Part shown: one piece after another, positions 62,545 through 64,000 of the stretch
How the letters are laid out: every line of letters starts with the position of its first letter
Numbering within the stretch: position 1 is the stretch's first letter
NCBI GenBank assembly: GCA_019120315.1
Contig: DWVJ01000034.1
Location: forward strand, 62,001-126,000
DNA: 64,000 nt
Direction: 5' to 3'
DNA from: Candidatus Ruminococcus avistercoris
GTDB lineage: Bacteria > Bacillota > Clostridia > Lachnospirales > Lachnospiraceae
Position numbers and translations under genes: made by a program
The notes under the pieces: generated by a model
Databases searched by the model: none
What the model was told of the DNA's origin: nothing
Seen by the model: only the letters and a program-made list of their open reading frames with translations

Positions 62545-62560
62545 GTAATATCAGTATTAC
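62545..62560. promoter_or_regulatory. Palindrome upstream of iolB (candidate operator)
   Basis: GTAATA and TATTAC arms around TCAG, about 22 bp before the iolB start on the minus strand. Small and AT-rich, so chance occurrence is possible. Confidence 0.3.
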
Positions 62561-62609
62561 TGTATCTATTTTGACAGATAATTAAAGAGCCGTCAAGTGT
62601 AAAATCAGA

Positions 62610-63131
62610 TTAACGGCGGCGCTTTCGCCTTTTTTTCTTTTTGCCGCCGCTGCCAAGCAAAGCGGTGAAGCAGACGATGCGAACCAGCATGATTCCAAAG
62701 AATGCCCCCACGCAGTCGATGGCCACATCCCGTTTTGAGGGTCCGCGGCCCTCCACCATGGATTGGTGGAATTCATCGGTACAGGCAAAACCAAAGCAGA
62801 TGATTCCGGCCACCACAAGAAGAGGAAAACCCCGCAGGCCGTAAACATAAAAAGGAAAGGAGATGGCGATGGCCAGCAGGAAATATTCCGTCATGTGGGC
62901 GGCTTTACGGACTGGTCCGTGGATCTGCTCGATATAGTAGTCCACTCCCATATCGGAAATATCCTTGTCCAGGATCTCGGCGCCGATGGTTACGATGTGA
63001 TAGCTGACTTTGTAGCTGAGTTCGCCGGACACCTGGCCGCTCTGGGATGAAAAGGAGAATATGACGTACATCATCAGCAGAGCGGGCAGAAAGGACAGGG
63101 GTTTCAGTAAAAAAATAATCAATCGTTTCAT
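62610..63131 (-). CDS. VanZ family membrane protein
   Basis: A 173-residue protein with about four hydrophobic segments and the VanZ-type pattern (VIFSFSSQSGQVSGELS near the N-terminus, HMTEYFLLAIAISFP, and ACTDEFHQSMVEGRGPSKRDVAIDCVG). It ends in a highly basic tail, GGKKKKRRKRRR. VanZ of enterococci gives low teicoplanin resistance, but most family members have no known role. Confidence 0.88.
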   Translation of the reverse strand: MKRLIIFLLKPLSFLPALLMMYVIFSFSSQSGQVSGELSYKVSYHIVTIGAEILDKDISDMGVDYYIEQIHGPVRKAAHMTEYFLLAIAISFPFYVYGLRGFPLLVVAGIICFGFACTDEFHQSMVEGRGPSKRDVAIDCVGAFFGIMLVRIVCFTALLGSGGKKKKRRKRRR

Positions 63132-63160
63132 AGACGGTTCCTCCTGTTTATATGCCGCCT

Positions 63161-63189
63161 ACTATAGCACGATTGGCGGGCGATGTCAA
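63161..63189 (-). promoter_or_regulatory. Sigma-A promoter of the VanZ-like gene
   Basis: Minus strand TTGACA (63189-63184), 17 bp spacer, TATAGT (63166-63161), 30 bp before the gene start. Confidence 0.75.
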
Positions 63190-63226
63190 AAGCAGATTTC
63201 GCCGCCTGTTTTGTGGAGGCGGTCAC

Positions 63227-63255
63227 TTGAATTCGTTATAGCGCCATGGTATCAT
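63227..63255 (+). promoter_or_regulatory. Sigma-A promoter of thyA
   Basis: TTGAAT (63227-63232), 17 bp spacer, TATCAT (63250-63255), about 53 bp before the thyA start. Confidence 0.65.
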
Positions 63256-63308
63256 AAGGTTAAAAAGTTTTGTTGCAGATTCAGACAGAAAGAACGAGGA
63301 AAAGTAAA

Positions 63309-64000
63309 ATGAGCTTGGCAGACAGACTGTTTATTGATATGTGCAGCGATATCATAGAGAACGGCTGCAGTACAGAAGGAGAGAAGGTGCGTCCGGTCTG
63401 GGAAGACGGAACGCCCGCCTATACCATCAAAAAGTTCGGCGTGGTCAACCGTTATGATCTGACGAAAGAATTTCCGGCTATTACTCTGCGAAGGACGGCT
63501 TTAAAAAGCGCCTTTGACGAGATACTTTGGATTTGGCAGAAAAAATCCAATAATATCAAGGATCTGAACAGCCATATCTGGGACAGCTGGGCTGATGAAG
63601 AGGGATCCATAGGGAAAGCCTACGGCTATCAGCTGGGAGTGAAACATCAGTATCGGGAAGGGATGATGGATCAGGTGGACAGAGTGCTTTACGATCTGAA
63701 GGAAAATCCATACAGCCGCCGTATTATGACAAATATCTATGTCCATCAGGATCTCCATGAGATGAACCTGTACCCCTGCGCCTATTCCATGACCTTCAAT
63801 GTGACGCAGGAAAAAGGCGGCGGTCAGCTGATACTGAACGGAGTGCTGAATCAGCGTTCTCAGGACGTTCTGGCGGCCAACAACTGGAATGTCTGCCAGT
63901 ATGCCCTGCTGCTGATGATGATTGCGCAGGTCAGCGATATGAAAGCGGGGCAGCTGCTCCATGTGATTGCGGACGCCCACATCTACGACCGACATATTCC
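63309..64000 (+). CDS. thyA: Thymidylate synthase (partial, runs off the window)
   Basis: Makes dTMP from dUMP using methylene-THF. The 5' part of about 230 codons is present, starting ATG 63309 after CGAGGAAAAG. Visible features are LRRTALKSAFDEILWIWQKKSNN, the active cysteine in NLYPCAYSMTF, the dUMP-binding arginine in LNQRSQDVLAANNWNVCQYA and a C-terminal HIYDRH. The frame is open to the window edge, so the end is missing only because of the window. Confidence 0.93.
   Translation, partial: MSLADRLFIDMCSDIIENGCSTEGEKVRPVWEDGTPAYTIKKFGVVNRYDLTKEFPAITLRRTALKSAFDEILWIWQKKSNNIKDLNSHIWDSWADEEGSIGKAYGYQLGVKHQYREGMMDQVDRVLYDLKENPYSRRIMTNIYVHQDLHEMNLYPCAYSMTFNVTQEKGGGQLILNGVLNQRSQDVLAANNWNVCQYALLLMMIAQVSDMKAGQLLHVIADAHIYDRHI

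Noticed and set aside
63195..63225. Small GC-rich hairpin (CCGCC/GGCGG) between the VanZ-like gene and thyA
   Set aside because: No T run on either strand and it sits between two divergent promoters; no function can be supported.

Overview
The window looks like the chromosome of an anaerobic, spore-forming member of the Clostridia, most likely Lachnospiraceae. The evidence is a single-chain pyruvate:ferredoxin oxidoreductase, an uninterrupted sporulation sigma factor SigK without a pro-sequence, HrcA/CIRCE control of both chaperone operons, CodY, an IreB/RuvX/DUF1292 cluster, and a purine pathway whose last two steps are carried by separate PurO-type and AICAR-transformylase proteins. Promoters are mostly sigma-A type with 16-17 bp spacers, and many transcription units end in clear hairpin plus T-run terminators. 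The species assignment is inference; no rRNA is present.

Layout. 1-7.1 kb: a PucR-type regulator, a complete polar amino-acid ABC importer, a cytidylate-kinase-like protein, a class III aminotransferase and an iron alcohol dehydrogenase, probably one catabolic unit for an amino acid or omega-amino acid. 7.1-12.2 kb: an ABC-F protein with a CcdA-like membrane protein, a nucleotidyltransferase with an acyltransferase, and a lone trpF. 12.3-16 kb: pyruvate:ferredoxin oxidoreductase. 16-25.2 kb: CIRCE-hrcA-grpE-dnaK-dnaJ, then prmA-rsmE-cysteine desulfurase-thiI. 25.2-32.9 kb: a His-less HPr-like protein (minus strand), mtaB, then ireB-ruvX-DUF1292-RNase J-YlbF-short MltG-like-trmR-U32 protein, which largely matches the Bacillus yrzL-yrrO order, and sigK convergent with it. 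33-38.6 kb: YifB/ComM-like ATPase, dprA, topA, codY. 38.8-46 kb: CIRCE-groES-groEL, an amidase, YjbQ, the split PurH pair and pepF. 46-48.8 kb: topB and an MntR/DtxR regulator on the minus strand. 48.9-57.2 kb: nitroreductase, tRNA-Gly(GCC), an SH3 lipoprotein with a Thr-Pro-Glu repeat linker, a small membrane protein, an alpha/beta hydrolase, malQ and a heterodimeric ABC exporter. 57.3-61.2 kb: a 2-aminoethylphosphonate (AEP) locus. 61.2-64 kb: a small membrane protein, iolB, VanZ, and thyA cut by the window end.

The most striking region is the AEP locus at 57.3-61.2 kb. Its genes appear to carry several clean internal deletions: a regulator that has lost its DNA-recognition helix, an ABC ATPase stub joined directly to the signal peptide of the substrate-binding protein with the permease genes missing, two gaps inside the binding protein, and a frameshifting gap in phnW. 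The retained parts show no other nonsense changes and phnX is complete. This is either very recent decay by repeated deletion or an assembly artefact, and it should be checked against reads and relatives.

Most of the rest is housekeeping sequence in good condition. Several regulatory details are worth keeping: a promoter followed at once by a terminator ahead of the amino-acid importer, a structured dnaK-dnaJ spacer, phased A-tracts upstream of groES, a CodY-like box before codY, and a possible SigE/SigK promoter before sigK.
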